Part shown: positions 1 through 30,566 of the stretch, in pieces
How the letters are laid out: every line of letters starts with the position of its first letter
Numbering within the stretch: the first letter of the stretch is position 1
Origin: Mesostigma viride
Lineage: Eukaryota > Streptophyta > Mesostigmatophyceae > Mesostigmatales > Mesostigmataceae
Length of the DNA stretch: 64,000 nt
Direction of reading: 5' to 3'
Assembly (NCBI GenBank): GCA_009746045.1
Contig: RPFO01000312.1
Coordinates: forward strand, 3,939,502-4,003,501
Translations under genes and position numbers: made by a program
The notes under the pieces: model-generated
What the model was told of the DNA's origin: nothing
The model's database searches: none
Seen by the model: the letters and a program-made list of their open reading frames with translations, nothing else

Positions 1-127
1 AAAAGTGCCTGTCATCCAAACTCCTCATAGATCCAATTTAAGAACAATCTTACCCAGTGGTTCACATGAGCGTCCCCTGACCTGCTTTCCCATTACCCCC
101 CTACCCCCCTTTTTCCCTCTGCTCCAG

Positions 128-18452
<18,325 letters not shown>

Positions 18453-19016
18453 TGTTTTTACAGCACAAGTCAAGGCATTCCTGGATGCATGGCTGGGCAG
18501 CTTGAAAGGCTGCTCTGCGTCGGAAGTACCCCAGCTAGCTGGCCCGAAGGCCGACCTCATTAATTTGCCCTCGTATGCAAGATGTAAGATATCTGTTTGG
18601 GACACATGTGTATACTTGCATGGCGGGAGCACACAGAGTGAAAATCCGCACGTTCCAGAGCCTTAGTTGGGCAATAATAGTCATGCTGCGTAAAGCGCAG
18701 ATTAGAAATTGCGCAAGTTTTTAAAATGATGACGATAACGTCCCTAGATATCGTTAAGAGTTATAATCATAACTTTTAAGTCCTGATTGCATGAGCCCAT
18801 CCTAGTGTCTATTACGCATAGACACAGTCACATGTCTATCGATTAATTAATTAATCCTAGTGTGGCGAGACCGCTGACCGCGACCGTCGCCGCTGCCGAG
18901 TCATGCTTGCATCCTCAGCTAGGCGCTTCGACAAGCAGCCGGGGGAACCCCAGACTCACTAGCTAGCTTGCCGATGAGCTGAAGAGCCAGCGCTCTAAGC
19001 TCGCATGGAGCTGCCA

Positions 19017-19354
19017 GGTACGACCCTGCAGGGCGCCTACTGCCTGCCCCTTCCACGGGACAAGGCCGGGCCCCCACCAGCAAGTGGTACTTACCTTCAG
19101 CGACATCGCAGCCAGAGTCAGGTTCCTCTCTCGCCGCAAGAAGCTGGCGTGCATGCACCCCCTGGTCGCTTGACGACGACCTGACGTCAGCCCAGCAGCA
19201 GCAACGCCGCGACCAGTGGCCCGACTACATGCGCCACAAGACCAGCCCCGAGAAGCCCCAACTGTACTGGCGGGGCGGGGACAGGTCTTTATATGTAAAC
19301 AACAAACTGTGGATCGACGCCCCCCAGGGCTCGGGCCCCCAGAATAGATTCTAG
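19017..19354 (+). pseudogene. Frameshifted retroelement ORF1-like remnant
   Basis: Three reading frames must be joined to read it: LPLPRDKAG near 19048, then TFSDIAARVRFLSRRKKLA (19094-19150), then LDDDLTSAQQQQRRDQW and LYWRGGDRSLYVNNKLW up to a stop at 19354. A short hydrophobic strand, a basic ARxRLxxRRK segment and a DDDLT..QQ..RR motif resemble the RNA-binding ORF1 type seen in L1-like elements of algae; this family link is from memory. At least two frameshifts and no flanking reverse transcriptase mean it is a relic. Confidence 0.4.
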
Positions 19355-20194
19355 CCAGCTGTCTAGAATAGGGCAGTCGACATAGCTTAGACATGTACTG
19401 TAGCATGTGCAGACACGTGTGTAGTACTCCTACACACACAGATCTCGAATGATTTATCTAGTACCAAATCCGAAAGGCTTGCATCACTCCCCGGAAAGGA
19501 GAACTTTTGCGGATGACTGTAGGTGTAAGTTGGCGATGCCCTAGGATCCGGAGACGTCCGTCCTATAGTCAGCGAAAGTTGGTGCGAGAGGTCCCCAGTT
19601 CGATTCCGGTCGGATTCATTTGCAGATCGCGTTTTCCGTGTTTTCCGCGGACCGGCACTGAACGCAAATGGTTTTCTCCTTTGCGGAGTGCCAAATCAGA
19701 ATGTACTGTAGCATGTCTTGCTATGATATAACCCCAGCATAGTATACTGCTCTAGCGCCCAGTAGGTTTAGAGTGGCATGAATTAACACAATGACATTAG
19801 CCCAGCCATGGCTTATGGCCATTCGCTTATGCCTTAGCAGACGTCCGTTGAGCCCACCTCACTTTCTTGTAGAGCATCAGCTATGCTTCAGCCTACCTCT
19901 GGTATCGTTATCGTTGTATAACTTGTATTGCACCCACAGTGGTGCGCCCCGGCCCCGTGCTGTGGATAGAGTGCTCTGGGGCCTGTCCACCGACTGGTGC
20001 ATGGCAGTGATCGCGGAGAAGCTAGGGCCCCCTCCCTCCTTCTCATCGTGTACAGGGGTTGAAGGTTCCTCCACTTTGTATTGGCACCAACGTGATGAGT
20101 CACGTGATAATTAAATTAATTAATTATAATTAATCCTAGTATACGACCTCCGGCCTCAGTTTCTCAGTGTACCACCTAGACCAACTAATTAAGT

Positions 20195-20550
20195 CATTAA
20201 TTAATTAATTAATAGACACGTGACTGCGTCACGTGAGCATAAGTCCTCAGTGGGAGGGGAACATGGGATGGAATGGATGGTATAAGCTATCTAGGTCCTA
20301 GTTACAGGGGTGTGGGCACCGCGGCCCGAATCGCTATGAATGCCATACTTGGTCACACGCGGAGCCCCCTCAGGCTTGGGGGTGGTCTCCTTCATTACTA
20401 CTTGCCATCTATCCTTGCGCACCATCTGCCTCCATATTACAGACAAACCAGGAGGCTGCCCGGGGGTGAGCCCGTCACGTCTAGTGTATCATGCACATGT
20501 CCATGCCGAGTCTATCACGAAATGTCCACGGGTGGCGGCCCTGCCGCGCG
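20195..20550 (+). repeat. Dispersed repeat, copy A
   Basis: This 356-bp stretch begins cattaattaa...agacacgtgactgcg. It aligns over its whole length, with small indels, to 52978-53358 in the same orientation. Shared blocks include cataagtcctcagtg, gaatcgctatgaatgccata, tccatattacagacaaacca and the end ggccctgccgcgcg. No coding potential is evident. It is probably part of a transposable-element family. Confidence 0.85.
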
Positions 20551-21050
20551 CGGCCGGGGGCACGCCAGGTTAGGACATATCGCCCAGGCTGGGCGGGCTT
20601 GGTGCCAGCTAGTCTATCTGATGTATCGACCTGATCTGTGCGGGCCAGGTGCCCGGCTAGGCCCAGGCGCCTGTGCCTAATAATTAAGTCATGCAATGTT
20701 GCATCTTTCAAAAACAAATATTGGAGAATGTTTGGAAATATATTTGCTTAGTAGTATGTTGAGACTCCAGCCTCATGCGACTAAAAAGCTTTTGTGTTTC
20801 AATCCATTTACTGAAAAATAAATAAACTGGACATCTCTCACATTCTGAGGCCCTGTATGAAGTACAATCATGGATTTGGCCATGATATTCCTGACTTTCT
20901 ACAGCTCCCAGGGACATGATCGAGTGAGCAGAGGAAATATACAGATGTCTTTGCAAGCTAAAGAATCCTAACATGTTTCTAGGACCAGAGTAGCACGGGC
21001 CTCAAAGTAATGTGTATGTTACAGGTGCACAGCTTTTCCTGCTGCAAACC

Positions 21051-24000
21051 TCAAACGCACATCTTCCAAACAGGACACCAGGGCCCATCCTTGCTGATGT
21101 ATGGCGGGATGCGCTGCTTGCGTGCAGCGGCCATCTCTAGTGCCAGGCGCGACATGTTGGACAAAAAGTGGCCCACGAAGGCATCAGCGTCCGCCAGCAG
21201 AAACAGGTCCACGAGCGTCGCCATCATGATGTCCAGCCCGCGGTTGTGGGACGCACTCCACAGGTCAAAGCTGCCAGGGAGGGGGCCACCGTGTGCATGG
21301 AAAAAAAGGGGAATTCGGGGGATACGTGTGATCGCCACAAAGGAAGAAAGCAGCAAAGGCTTGTCAGTGCTACGACTACCAAACCATGTCTGGAGTATTT
21401 CAAGGCAGAAATACGCATTCCGCGTGCCGTCTGGTGGACAGCTACCTGGATGATTGGCCCAATGGTGCCCACGCACTCGTCAGGGAAACCCAGAAGAGCA
21501 AACTTAATCATGCCGTCAATGTAAAAAGTAACTGAATAACAGGGTGCCGATGATAGCCACCGTCTGCCAACCCTAATGCGCTGTACACTGTAGTCGCTAA
21601 CTACTACAGTTATAGTGACCCTTGCACAGCGCACACGCACCGGTACTCAATCTGGTTCTTGGATGCGAAGATGCTGCGGTTGACGTCCGCGTGCACAAAC
21701 GTGAACTCTCCCGCGTAACGGCCCGCCTCCTCAATAATGGCCGTGTCATCCGTTGCCAAGTACACGCGCGTGGTGTTGTACTTTGATGCCAGCGCCCGCA
21801 GTTCCGGCAGGTAGTACGCCAGCCCCTTGCACGTGCCTTTACGGATGGTGGTGTGGCATGCGTCGCCATGCCGCACATGCACGCCGATGATCGGGTGTTC
21901 GTAACCCATCTTCTGCTTGAGGGCCGCCAGCTGGAGCATTCCCTGGACCTCCTCGGTCACGCGCATGAGGTAGTCCTGCGGGTTCACGCAAAAGTGGGAT
22001 GGCATAAAGGAATGACATGGATATGGTAAGGAGGAGGAACCAAAGAGGAAAAAATTCGTGCCACTGCTTGCATGACGGCAAAAGACAGTGAGTTAGTTTG
22101 CATGCCATTCTATCTACGGAGGGTTTGATGCCACGTAAGTATGCTGATCAATCACGGCAAAAGAACATGATTTTGAAGGTAGTCCTGGAACAATGACCAC
22201 CCTTTGAACTATGGAAATGAAATAATAAACATGGCACACAAACCACCCGTGGCGGCACGCATCCACACTCAAGAGAAACGGAACAGCATGGCAAGGAATC
22301 CTTGGCGTTGGAGGGGCGTGCACGCACCACGAAGACGGTGCGGTACCAGAATAACCCCATGTGGGACAGCCGCGGCGGGACATGCCTCCAGGGTGCCAGG
22401 CTGTTGCACATTGGGCCAAGCACGCACCGGTTGGGCGCCGACTGCGGGTGGGGGTGCGGAGGCGGTGGGGGTGGGGAGGGCGGCAGCAGGAACAAGGAGC
22501 ATCAGAATGGGTGCTGACACGTGAAACCGAAAACAAGAGGGAATCACTCGGAGGGAGAGCTGCTGGGACATCATGGGAAGAAAAGGGGCAAAGGGTGGGG
22601 GCGGGGAAAGCCCGGCATTCGAACAGGGTTCCAAGTCTTGCTGCAAGCGGCATTTCATGACCAGGTCGACAGCAGGTGTGATGAACAAGGCGAGAGCGGC
22701 ATGTGATGACCACGCCGACAACAGGTGTGATGACCAGGTTGACAACGGGCACACCGAGGACCTGATTATTATGAAAAGCAACCACCAAGCAAGCATGTCA
22801 CTCGTGGCTGCGGGCGCCCGAGGGAACCAGCCGCACCGAAACCAAAACGGGGCGACTCCGCAATGTGGAGCCCCAAATGCACATGCACGGGGACATGGTT
22901 GGGGACAAAATAGCTGGCGATGGCGCTTGAGGGGAGCAAAGACTGGGTAGCCGGTTCTGGGAGTTGTAGGAACCAGGCTGGATCATTTGTTGGTCATCAT
23001 GCCCAGCACGACTGTCCCAAAAGCGATGATTATTTTTCATTAGCCCATTGATGTCTGTGTGCAAGCCAGCAGGCCACAGGCTACGGGTGAGGAGAAAAGG
23101 GTGAGGAAAGGCGCAGGCTCCCAGGGTGAGAAGTTGTGGCAGGGGGGAATGGAGGGAGGAAGAAGTGGGGGAAGTAAACAAACGATGGCCCCAAGGACAC
23201 ATGCCCTGGCTGTGGGTGTGCGGAACCCTGCTGAGGGATGGCAAACATCCCTCAATCGGCATCCTCCTTCAGAAAGGTCCTGTTCACACACTGTGACTTG
23301 AGTGCTGGATTACCGTTATAAACCCCGGGTGAAGATAATCTATTATAGTTTTCAGACCATCATCTCGAATTGATCCGAAAATATCGTGAACGATAGATAG
23401 AAGCAAAAGCATGAGGGAGAGTGGTGCATTGATGCTTCTTGGGCCGCGCACGGCAAAAGAATATGATCACACCGCGATGAATACGATCACGATCAAATGA
23501 ATATGATCACGATGAAATTAAGCAAAGCGTAAGGGAGATATTACCACGATGACATCAAGCAAAGCATAAGGGAGATATTACCACGATGAAATCAAGCAAA
23601 GCATAAGGGAGATATTACCACGATGAAATCAAGCAAAGCATAAGGGAGATATTACCGCGATGAAATCAAGCAAAGCATAAGGGAGATATTACCGCGATGA
23701 GATCAAGCAAAGCATGAGGGAGATATTACCACGATGAAATCAAGCAAAGCATAAGGGAGATATTACCGCGATGAGATCAAGCAAAGCATGAGGGAGATAT
23801 TACCACGATGAGATCAAGCAAAGCATAAGGGAGATATTACCACGATGAAATCAAGCAAAGCATAAGGGAGATATTACCACGATGAAATCAAGCAAAGCAT
23901 AAGGGAGATATTACCGCGATGAGATCAAGCAAAGCATAAGGGAGATATTACCACGATGAAATCAAGCAAAGCATAAGGGAGATATTACCGCGATGAGATC

Positions 24001-27000
24001 AAGCAAAGCATAAGGGAGATATTACCAAGATGAAATCAAGCAAAGCATAAGGGAGATATTACCGCGATGAAATTAAGCAAAGCATAAGGGAGATATTATG
24101 ACGTCACGATGAGAACAAACCGTTGGTGAACAATGGTGCGGCGTCGTATGCCTGGCTGCACCCCCGGCAAGCACAGATGAGGATGGCAACATGAAGCATA
24201 GGTTGACAAACAGTGCGACATCTCACGTGCTGAGTTCCCACGCAGCGATTCCCATGACATGTTGAAAAGATGATGGTGAAATGATGAAAGTAAAAGTGTG
24301 GCTTGACAGTGTTCCCGTACCGGGTTTACGCGCGGCGGCTTGTACTTGCGCTTGGCATCCTCTTTCACCCGCTCGCACGCGCCCCCAACCAGCGGCCGGA
24401 AGAAACAGTCCAACTCCCCGAACAGCTGCCGCGACTGGCAGAACTGAGAGCCCGCATAGTTAATGACCCCTGATAGGATCAGGGGCCGCGACTGTTCGTA
24501 AGCGTCCGACAGAACGCCTGGGGAGCGACGCGCCACCAACGCCAGGTCATGCGCAACCACGCATGCCACACCGGGCAATAGCATGCACACAGCCCGCATC
24601 AAGCGATCATGATGATACAGCAGGCCACACACCCAGGCCGCCAGAATCCATAACAAGCCATATAAGGCAATAAAGGGAAGAAATAAGCGTTGGAATAAAA
24701 AACGAGAATAGCACATAATTTAAAGACAAATGATTGAATGATCCTGCGCTGTCATAATGACCCAGCTAGGCATTACACCTGCGAAAACATCAAAAACATA
24801 ACGTCTACAGCAAGTCCTGTCAGCTTCTGGAGGTGTTCTTGGCAACAAGGGCCAACCGCCTCTGGGGCTCCCCGCGTTGCCTGTTGGCAAATGGGGTGAC
24901 GCAGGTGACAAGTAGTGCTAGCGGTGGCCCCGAATCTCTGTTTACGACAGGCCTTCGGGGTGCATGATTGGAACTCGTGCATTCTGGCACTGTCTGTTAC
25001 CCCAGCTGTATGTCTCTCACAACGGCACAGGCAGAATAAAACAGGCAAGGGCCGCACACACTCGGATGCCCACCAGACAAGGAGTGCGCCCTTGGTAGGG
25101 CCAGTTCGGAATCCAACTAATAAAAAACGATAAGGAAAATACCTTGGGGACCGATGCCGTAGTAGATTAATGCAGACACGCCCACTAGTGCAGCAAAATA
25201 CCTGACACGTAGTGCAGCGTAGAGGCGAACCCGGCGCCGCGCCCCTTGGCGCCAACCACGTGGGGGTGCACGCTGGCGCCCTGGCAGGAGGCCGCCGGGT
25301 GCTGCACCGCGTGGATGTCCTCCTGCACCTTGTGGAAAAGCTCGGGAGCCCACCTGGCGGCAAACACACGCACACATCCCCCATCATCCGCACAGCGGCA
25401 CGCACACGCACATGTTTCCCGTCGTCCCCATGTAAGCGACATCAACAAGTCCCAAACAAATGCCGCGAGTCCCCCACTAAACGACTAACATTCACTTGAG
25501 TAAGCAAAGCCTGCCGACGGCATCGCGTGGGAGTGCCCAGAAGCTCACCGTGAGCGGTCATCGAGGCAATGCCCCTACCATGCCGTCGCCAACACGCACG
25601 CAAAACAGTGACCAAAGGCCCCCCTGGGTCCAACCTGAGGCGCAAACCAGAAGTCTATGCGCTTTTGATGAACAAGAAGGGGGGCGGGGATGCATGCCGT
25701 GAAGGTGGCCATCGCTGCTCAGCCAGCCAGAATGTAGGTAGGAGTGCAGGTGGGGCCAGCGTTTCCCAGCGTGCTGTCCTGAATGAAAAGCGCCGCAGGC
25801 AGTCCGGGGAAACCAGCAGCACACCTTATGCGGGGGAAACAAGCGGCGCACTTCATGCGGGGGAAACGAGCAGGGCACATACTCGTCAGTGGCGCATGTA
25901 CTCGGGTGAAACAAACAGAAAAAGCGCGCATGCCATGCAAAAGGACAAGCGCACATACACGACTCGTGTAAAAGACAGCGCGCACGTACTCGGGTGACGG
26001 CAGCCGGTGGCGCAGCGGCAGATACCGCCACGCGCGCAGCAGGGGGGTGGAACAGTCCTCCCCCGCGTAGTCCGGCTTGCAGCGGCACACCTGGCCAGGG
26101 TGGCCGAGGGATGGGTGCACGCAAGCATACAACACATCAGACATGTACTGTTCCACCTGGCGGTACAGCTTAAGGATGAGGCAATAAAACGTCCTTGCGC
26201 AAGTATACCAACTGCGGCTTGGCTCTAATTAATGTATTATCGCATTGCCGTAGGACGGTGTCATGGAAGCGTAGTGCATCATGAGGCGGTTGCATCATCG
26301 ACCATTACAAGGTGGTCATGGGTGCTACGGCACACGAACACCCGGCATAGCCATAACCGCTGGCTTGTCCAGCGGGCCTGATGCCAGCGCCCATCATGGT
26401 GGCCATGACGCAACCTAATGGCATGTCAGCATGAGGTTGACCCATAACGTTGACCCGGAAGGAGAGGAAATCCATCCTGCACGACGGATTGTATGAGAAA
26501 GATCTGTAGAAAGATACATCCAAAGGCATGCATCCACACTACTAGTACAAGTTTAAAGACAGCTGGGGATGTACAGGGATACAGACAGTGGGGCGTGTAC
26601 AGGGACAAGGGAAATGCTCCCTCGAAAGCAATGCTCCCTGTGCGTGCCGGATGGCAGGGGTACCCGCGGATGGTGCGAATGTGGAGGAATGGTTGGGAGG
26701 CATTGTGTCGCAGTTAGAGAACGGTATGCCACAGGTAGAGAACGGGGTCACCGCCACAAGTCCATCACGCTCCATCCGGTGGGGTGGCATCACCCAGGGA
26801 CACTGTGTTTACGCATGAGAAGACTAACCTGGCCAGACAGAGGTAAACAGAGGAGGGGCTAACGAGGGAAAAGGATGAGGAAGAGGAGAGCCCCACTGGT
26901 CCGCTGTTCCCCGCCCCTCCATTGGCACATCCCCGTTACGCCCCTTCGTTCCATTCGTAGCCTACCCCGCTCCTGCGAGCCCTTCCCCTTGAGAACCGAC

Positions 27001-27825
27001 CCATTGGCTGTGCCACTACCCGACACCGTTTACTTGCGCTTGCGAACTTACCTGAGTCTCGCACGCCGCATCCACGCACGTGCACTCCCCGTTGAAACAG
27101 CTGGCCGGGGAGCAGGGGGCGGCCGCGCCCTGCTCCACAAACACCTTCACCTCGGTCACTGTGAGTTGCCGACCCGTGCCAGGCAGCGTGATCAACACGT
27201 GGCGTGCGGGCACCCCGACATTGTCCCAGCTGTATACGGGCTGGGTGTGGGGGAAGTGGTGGTGGGCCACAGGGGCGTCGTCATCTGACAGGAGCAGGTC
27301 CACCACCAGCGGCACGTCGGGCGAGACGACCATCTCCACGCACTTGCTGGTCAACGGGCCGTCCTTGCCAAAGGCGTCGCAGTCCCTCAGGGGGGTCCAA
27401 ACTTCTACGGCGTGGATGCGGTGCACCTGACCCAGATCCACGATTAGGAACGGGTTGTCCTCTACAAGAGTCTGGGCGATGGACACGAGGGAGCCTTTCT
27501 TGGGCGCTGCGCCTTTCCCTTTCTTGGCACCCCCGCGCGCCACTGCGACAAGCGCTGCCGCCTCCGAGTACCAGGCCATGTCGACGCCATCTACGGCCCG
27601 GCTCGCGTCGAGCCCTGGCGCGCTCGTGGATGACGTTTTCGCTTCCTTGGCGACGTTGGTGAAGCGGCGCTCGCCGTGCGCGCTCTCGGCGAGGACGTCT
27701 TGTGCGTACCATTCGTTCGCGCCGGGGGCATTGGCGCGTGAGGGCCGTGCTCCTCCCCCAGCCACCCTCGCCGTGGGGAAAAGCAAGAGGACGGCAAGTG
27801 CCAGATGGCACAGCGCTGGCCGCAT
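21051..27825 (-). CDS. Secreted discoidin/EGF/GT23 fucosyltransferase-like protein (complete, 6 exons)
   Basis: Exons on the - strand: 27825-27052, 26156-25990, 25353-25202, 24517-24330, 21975-21641, 21270-21051 (stop TGA). Phases match at every junction and give 611 residues. Residues 1-23 form a signal peptide (hydrophobic ALCHLALAVLLLF). About 60-235 look like an F5/8C (discoidin-like) carbohydrate-binding domain, with FLIVDLGQVHRIHAVEVW. About 238-300 are Cys-rich and EGF-like (QVCRCKPDYAGEDCS). The C-terminal ~280 residues resemble GT23 alpha-1,6-fucosyltransferases: IIGVHVRHGD (about 457-465), VYLATDD, then a DIMMATLVDLFLLADADAFV helix-strand and SNMSRLALEM. Acceptor glycan and exact linkage cannot be told; transfer of fucose from GDP-fucose in the secretory pathway is inferred. 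It runs divergently from the APMAP-like gene. The start ATG at 27825 directly precedes the signal peptide. Confidence 0.85.
23463..24100 (+). repeat. 37-bp minisatellite in intron 4 of the GT23 gene
   Basis: About 16 units of 37 bp built on agcataagggagatattacc followed by (a/g)cgatga(a/g)atcaagcaa. The commonest changes are a/g at the acgatg/gcgatg and aaatc/gatc positions. It fills part of the intron 21976-24329. No unique spacers are present. Confidence 0.95.
25815..25990 (-). repeat. Donor ladder after GT23-gene exon 2
   Basis: Read on the - strand, the exon ends tcacccga|gtacgtgcgc at 25990. Downstream the intron repeats tttcacccga|gtacatgcgcc (25902), cactgacga|gtatgtgccc (25883) and two tttcccccgca...aagtgcgccgc units near 25860 and 25830. 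These are degenerate copies of the exon tip plus 5' splice site at roughly 20-90 bp spacing. Confidence 0.7.
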
Positions 27826-29343
27826 GGAGATATGATGTCTGATAGGTTATTGCCGATCCGCACGAGATTGGCGTGCGATGGGCGTCACGGCAACCCACAA
27901 TATCATCCAGCGACGTGCACCTGCCATGAACGTAAAAAAGGACCTAAGCCCGCCTGCGTGTTGTGTGCACTTCCACACATCCAGTCAGGAACAAGCCATT
28001 AAACCACATGATGCCGCCCTGCGGGGTTAATGTGGTTTCCCTGGGCCTGAGGACCCCTTTAACTTCTCGCGTAAAGAAGGCAGGAACAGCCCAACACTAA
28101 GTCCGCGCAAATACCACCCTTTTACTTTCAAATTACATAAGCAGCGATGCCGAATATCCACATTAAATACAGAAACTAGAAAGCCTGCCTGGCCCCCCTA
28201 AATCCGAAGCAGCTTTGTCGAGAAATGCTTTCATTAACGAAGTAAATACTAACGGTTTCAACGACATGTCCCATTGCGATTCGTCAGTCCTGCAGATGTC
28301 AATATGAACGTGCCAACAATGTCAATATTTTCGCAGAATTGCCATCACAAATGGCAAATGCTGCCATTAAATACGAAGGCAAACTTTCATGCCGCTCCCT
28401 GGCCGTGACGTAATATTATTGCAATGCCAGCATAACCTACCAAAATTCAAAGGTTCGATGAGCGTCATAATTTTGCCAATACATGTATTGTCCGCCAATG
28501 TGTACAAAGTACAAACGGGCCAGACCCAGGCATATACTCGGTTTCAGGGTACGGACGTACGGTATACATGACGGGCTTTTAGCATGCGCAGGACGCGTGT
28601 CAGCACACTCCGCAAGCCCACTTGGGGGATATACACCGTCCGCATTGGAAGTTCTAACTAAATAATTAGCTTCTGGAAAATGTTCTGGCTGAAAACCATA
28701 AAAAAAACAAAAGAAAATTAATTAATTAACTCCGGGGGCTGAGGACTGGACTCAACAAACAAACAAACAAAATTAATTAATTAACTCATGTGGGCACGGG
28801 GTCGTCGCCCTGTGAGAAAACAAACAAACACTTTATATTATATAAAAGTACATAAAACCTTCGAAAATACCTTGGACAGGCGGGGAACATGAAATATCGT
28901 GAAAATCGAAAAAAAACCGCGAGACTCAGGCCGAGCGCGGGGTGAGGCGCGAACCAAGTGAACCGCTTTTGCATCCAGCAATCCACGCTCTACTGCCTCG
29001 GCAGGGCACGTCGGTCGGTACTCTGTAGAGGCTGAGGCCTGAGCGTGTCTACAGATGTACATGTAAGATGTACTACTCATGTGCGATACTTATGGGCCTT
29101 GAGCAATTAAATAGGGTATCACTGACCTGAGACCTCCACTGACTAGTGACTATAGCCTGTGGCCGCCGAAAGGGGGGCCGCCGGGCCGGGTTGGGGACGG
29201 CGTGTACCATATCTACCAAACAAACAAAAGAAATTTAATTAAATAAGTACCCACGTGCCTTGAACGGCTGCAGGACAAACAAACAAACAAAAGGTTTTAA
29301 TCAAGTAACGTGCGTGTTTGCAACTTGCCCGTTGAAACTCTAC

Positions 29344-30205
29344 GGCGGAGCCAATTTTCGGAAGAACCTCACCCTTCTGCTTGCAAATTCGGGACAAATT
29401 CGGTGGATGTATGTATGGATGGATGTATGTATTAGGGCTGGCACATCCGCCGCATACCGAACACGGACATGTTCGGGCGAATACCGAACATGTGCGGTGT
29501 TCGGGTCGGCAAAAATGTTCGGCCGAACATGTGCTGTTCGGGTTCGGGTCACCTGGAAACTTCAGAACATGTTCGTGTCCGTATTCGGGTCACCCTGGGA
29601 ACCGGGCGAACATGTTCGCCTCTGACCCGGTACCGAACATTTTCTGGCGGAATCCCTGTAGTACCATCCAGTGATCCGACTAGGCAACGCTTCTCTGATG
29701 AAAAAGCGGCCTAGATTAGTCCGCCGACACGCTGGCAAGAGCAAAGCTGTTGTACGGTAGTAGAATTGTCTAAGCACGACCGGACTAGTTTAGGTAATGA
29801 TTACGTAATCATTATTAATTTATTGCGTATTATGAAAAGTGACAACAAACTATGTATAGTTTCTCACTTATTTTAATTTATTTAGTGAATTGTTCGTGTT
29901 CGGTAAAATGTTCGGGTATGTTCGGGTTCGGGTTCGGGTCACTTAATCCTAAACAGTACATGTTCGTGTTCGTGTTCGGGTCACCTGGGAATGTACCGAA
30001 CATGTTCGGGTTCGGGTTCGGGTACTCTCCCCAGGTGTTCGTGTTCGTGTCCGGGTCGAGAAAATACCCGGATGTGCCAGCCCTAGTATGTATGGATGGA
30101 TTGACGGATTTTCATCCCCTATTCCTATGTTTTCTCACGTGTACGGCCTTATAAGCTTCGCCAATTCTGGCGAACCTAACGGTTCTTCCGAAAATTGGCT
30201 CCGCC
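29344..30205. repeat. Middle inverted-repeat pair, 25-bp perfect arms
   Basis: 29344-29368 (ggcggagccaattttcgg plus seven bases) is the perfect reverse complement of 30181-30205. The 862-bp span contains the hAT-like element. The arms do not extend further in either direction. Confidence 0.85.
29433..30085. mobile_element. hAT-like non-autonomous element (MITE) with 8-bp target duplication
   Basis: The 17-bp terminal inverted repeats TAGGGCTGGCACATCCG (29433-29449) and its reverse complement (30069-30085) are perfect. The element is flanked by GTATGTAT at 29425-29432 and 30086-30093, an 8-bp target duplication as made by hAT transposases. TAGGGCTGGC is also a typical hAT end. The 653-bp interior has no transposase; it is packed with gttcgggttcgggtc and gaacatgttc motifs. 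The target lies in a tgtatgtatggatgga repeat, so part of the duplication could be pre-existing. Confidence 0.82.
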
Positions 30206-30566
30206 TGATTAAATAATAAAAACCCGGGACTCTAACTGGCTCCCCAACAAACAATCCAGGGTTATTCGTAATGCAAATACGGCAAAAATTGACCCATAAT
30301 AACAAACTTCCAATGCGGACGGTGTAATATGCCTGCATTACCAATTATTCGCAATCCTGTAGGCGATGCTATTTACGAGGATAATACATGTGCGTCGTTG
30401 ACTCGCTGTAGTCCATTATCACATTGCTTGTCCATATATTATCCGTTACACGGCGGTCAGTCGATTCTGTAGGATTTTTCAACCCACAGCCTCCGTTTGG
30501 CAACCTGGCTGGCGGGGTTTCGGCAGTAAGAGTGTCCCTACCGTGCTGCTGCCCATCGCGTCAACC

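Larger units (their letters stand above)
18453..21050. other. Convergent intergenic region between PI3K and the GT23 gene
   Basis: About 2.6 kb between two facing 3' ends. It contains a decayed retroelement-like ORF (19017-19354), a dispersed repeat copy (20195-20550) and several TTAATTAA tracts. Composition is more AT-rich than the exons. No further supported gene was seen. Confidence 0.7.
28632..30326. repeat. Outer inverted-repeat pair, 22-bp arms
   Basis: The arm tacaccgtccgcattggaag at 28632 (22 bp, ending 28653) is the exact reverse complement of 30305-30326. It encloses the two inner inverted repeats. It could be the ends of an older element into which others inserted. I found no clear target duplication at its edges. 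Confidence 0.75.
27826..30566. other. Divergent intergenic region with nested inverted repeats
   Basis: 2.7 kb between the start codons of the GT23 gene (-) and the APMAP-like gene (+), so promoters of both should lie here. It is AT-richer than the genes and contains several (caaa)n and TTAATTAA tracts. Three nested inverted repeats are present: 28632-28653 with 30305-30326, 29344-29368 with 30181-30205, and 29433-29449 with 30069-30085. No TATA box could be assigned with confidence and no ORF of interest was seen. Confidence 0.75.

Noticed and set aside
19555-19625. tRNA-like sequence (gcgagaggtccccagttcga and flanks)
   Set aside because: A B-box-like TTCGATTCC and a weak A-box are visible, but the T-stem has mismatches and no acceptor or anticodon stem can be folded. 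At most it is a tRNA-derived relic.
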